From Crocinitomicaceae bacterium (GTDB taxonomy: Bacteria; Bacteroidota; Bacteroidia; Flavobacteriales_D; Crocinitomicaceae): a stretch of 54,203 nt of DNA. Shown here one piece after another: positions 54,071 to 54,203 of this stretch (within the stretch, counting starts at the first letter, position 1; the number at the start of each line of letters is the position of its first letter). The stretch lies in contig JAQVCM010000020.1 in NCBI GenBank assembly GCA_028689775.1, positions 1-54,203 of the forward strand, in the 5' to 3' direction. Made by a program: the position numbers and the translations under genes. The notes under the pieces are model-generated. The model worked only from the letters and a program-made list of their open reading frames with translations, was not told the origin of the DNA and did no database searches.

Positions 54071-54203
54071 GCTTACAACGTTTCGGGGCTTTGCGTTCGG
54101 GCGGGATTTCGAAGCCGAAACGTTCAGCTAATATACAAATTTCAATAGAAGTACAAAACTTGAATTTTGCACTTTAGCCCGCTTGACGCAAAACCCTTGT
54201 TAG
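54071..54203 (-). repeat. attC-like site 11, cut by the window end
   Basis: Minus strand, from the window edge: CTAAC, spacer, GGGTTTTGCGTCAAGCGGGC, variable middle, CGCCCGAACGCAAAGCCCC, spacer, GTTGTAAGC (54079-54071). The arms TTTGCGT/ACGCAAA pair. It shows that at least one more cassette lies to the right. Confidence 0.75.

Overview
The window is chromosomal DNA of a Bacteroidota member, most likely of the order Flavobacteriales. The evidence is the 2448-residue SprA translocon of the type IX secretion system (T9SS), several secreted proteins ending in T9SS type A sorting domains (N-x-Y-P-N-P followed by a short beta-rich tail), the MaeB-RuvA-SprA gene order known from Flavobacterium, a Bacteroidota-type -7 promoter box (TAnnTTTG) before lysS, and high A+T content. 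A Crocinitomicaceae/Fluviicola-like host is a guess from overall gene content. No rRNA, tRNA or CRISPR array was seen.

Layout. 1-4.0 kb: the end of a type I restriction locus, with a tyrosine recombinase followed by hsdR; hsdM and hsdS are not in the window. Between the two genes a 15-bp perfect inverted repeat flanks a promoter-like box. 4.2-7.5 kb: housekeeping and small genes (phosphoglucose/phosphomannose isomerase, acyl-CoA thioesterase, DUF805 protein, GNAT acetyltransferase), with a structured 650-bp gap. 7.5-17.8 kb: a tightly packed minus-strand block maeB-ruvA-sprA-GNAT. 17.8-21.7 kb: two minus-strand secreted Omp28/thioredoxin-like T9SS proteins sharing a 13-bp upstream motif. 21.9-26.2 kb: pth, an EamA transporter, a small HTH protein, lysS and a MepB-like protein. 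27-41.6 kb: two giant T9SS adhesin-like proteins (2130 and 2605 aa) in tandem, with nearly identical 3' ends and terminators; the second carries thirteen 73-residue Ig-like repeats. 41.7-43.2 kb: a membrane protein and an L,D-transpeptidase.

The most unusual part is 43.5-54.2 kb. Every gene there lies on the minus strand, the genes are functionally unrelated, and each pair is separated by an imperfect palindrome (24-137 nt). Each gene unit begins with GTT plus a short unit-specific word and ends with the reverse complement of that word plus AAC. The word differs between units: ATGCA, ATAGCC, GTAAGCA, ACCT, AGCGGT. This is the arrangement expected of integron gene cassettes, where the first bases (TTRRRY) and the R'' box of one cassette come together in its circular form. 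The palindromes have R box, short unpaired spacer, L box and hairpin, as attC sites do. No integron integrase is present in the window, so this is a candidate integrase-less or array-distal cassette cluster in a Bacteroidota genome; the proximal end would lie to the right. Cassette cargo is mostly exported: a lipoprotein, a MORN/YwqK-like protein, a YD-repeat-like protein, an esterase, and two proteins with T9SS sorting domains including a multicopper oxidase. A VOC protein, a cyclase-fold-like protein and unknowns are also carried. The leftmost unit looks like two cassettes fused by a deletion: a gene without its end joined to a gene without its start, with end words that do not match.
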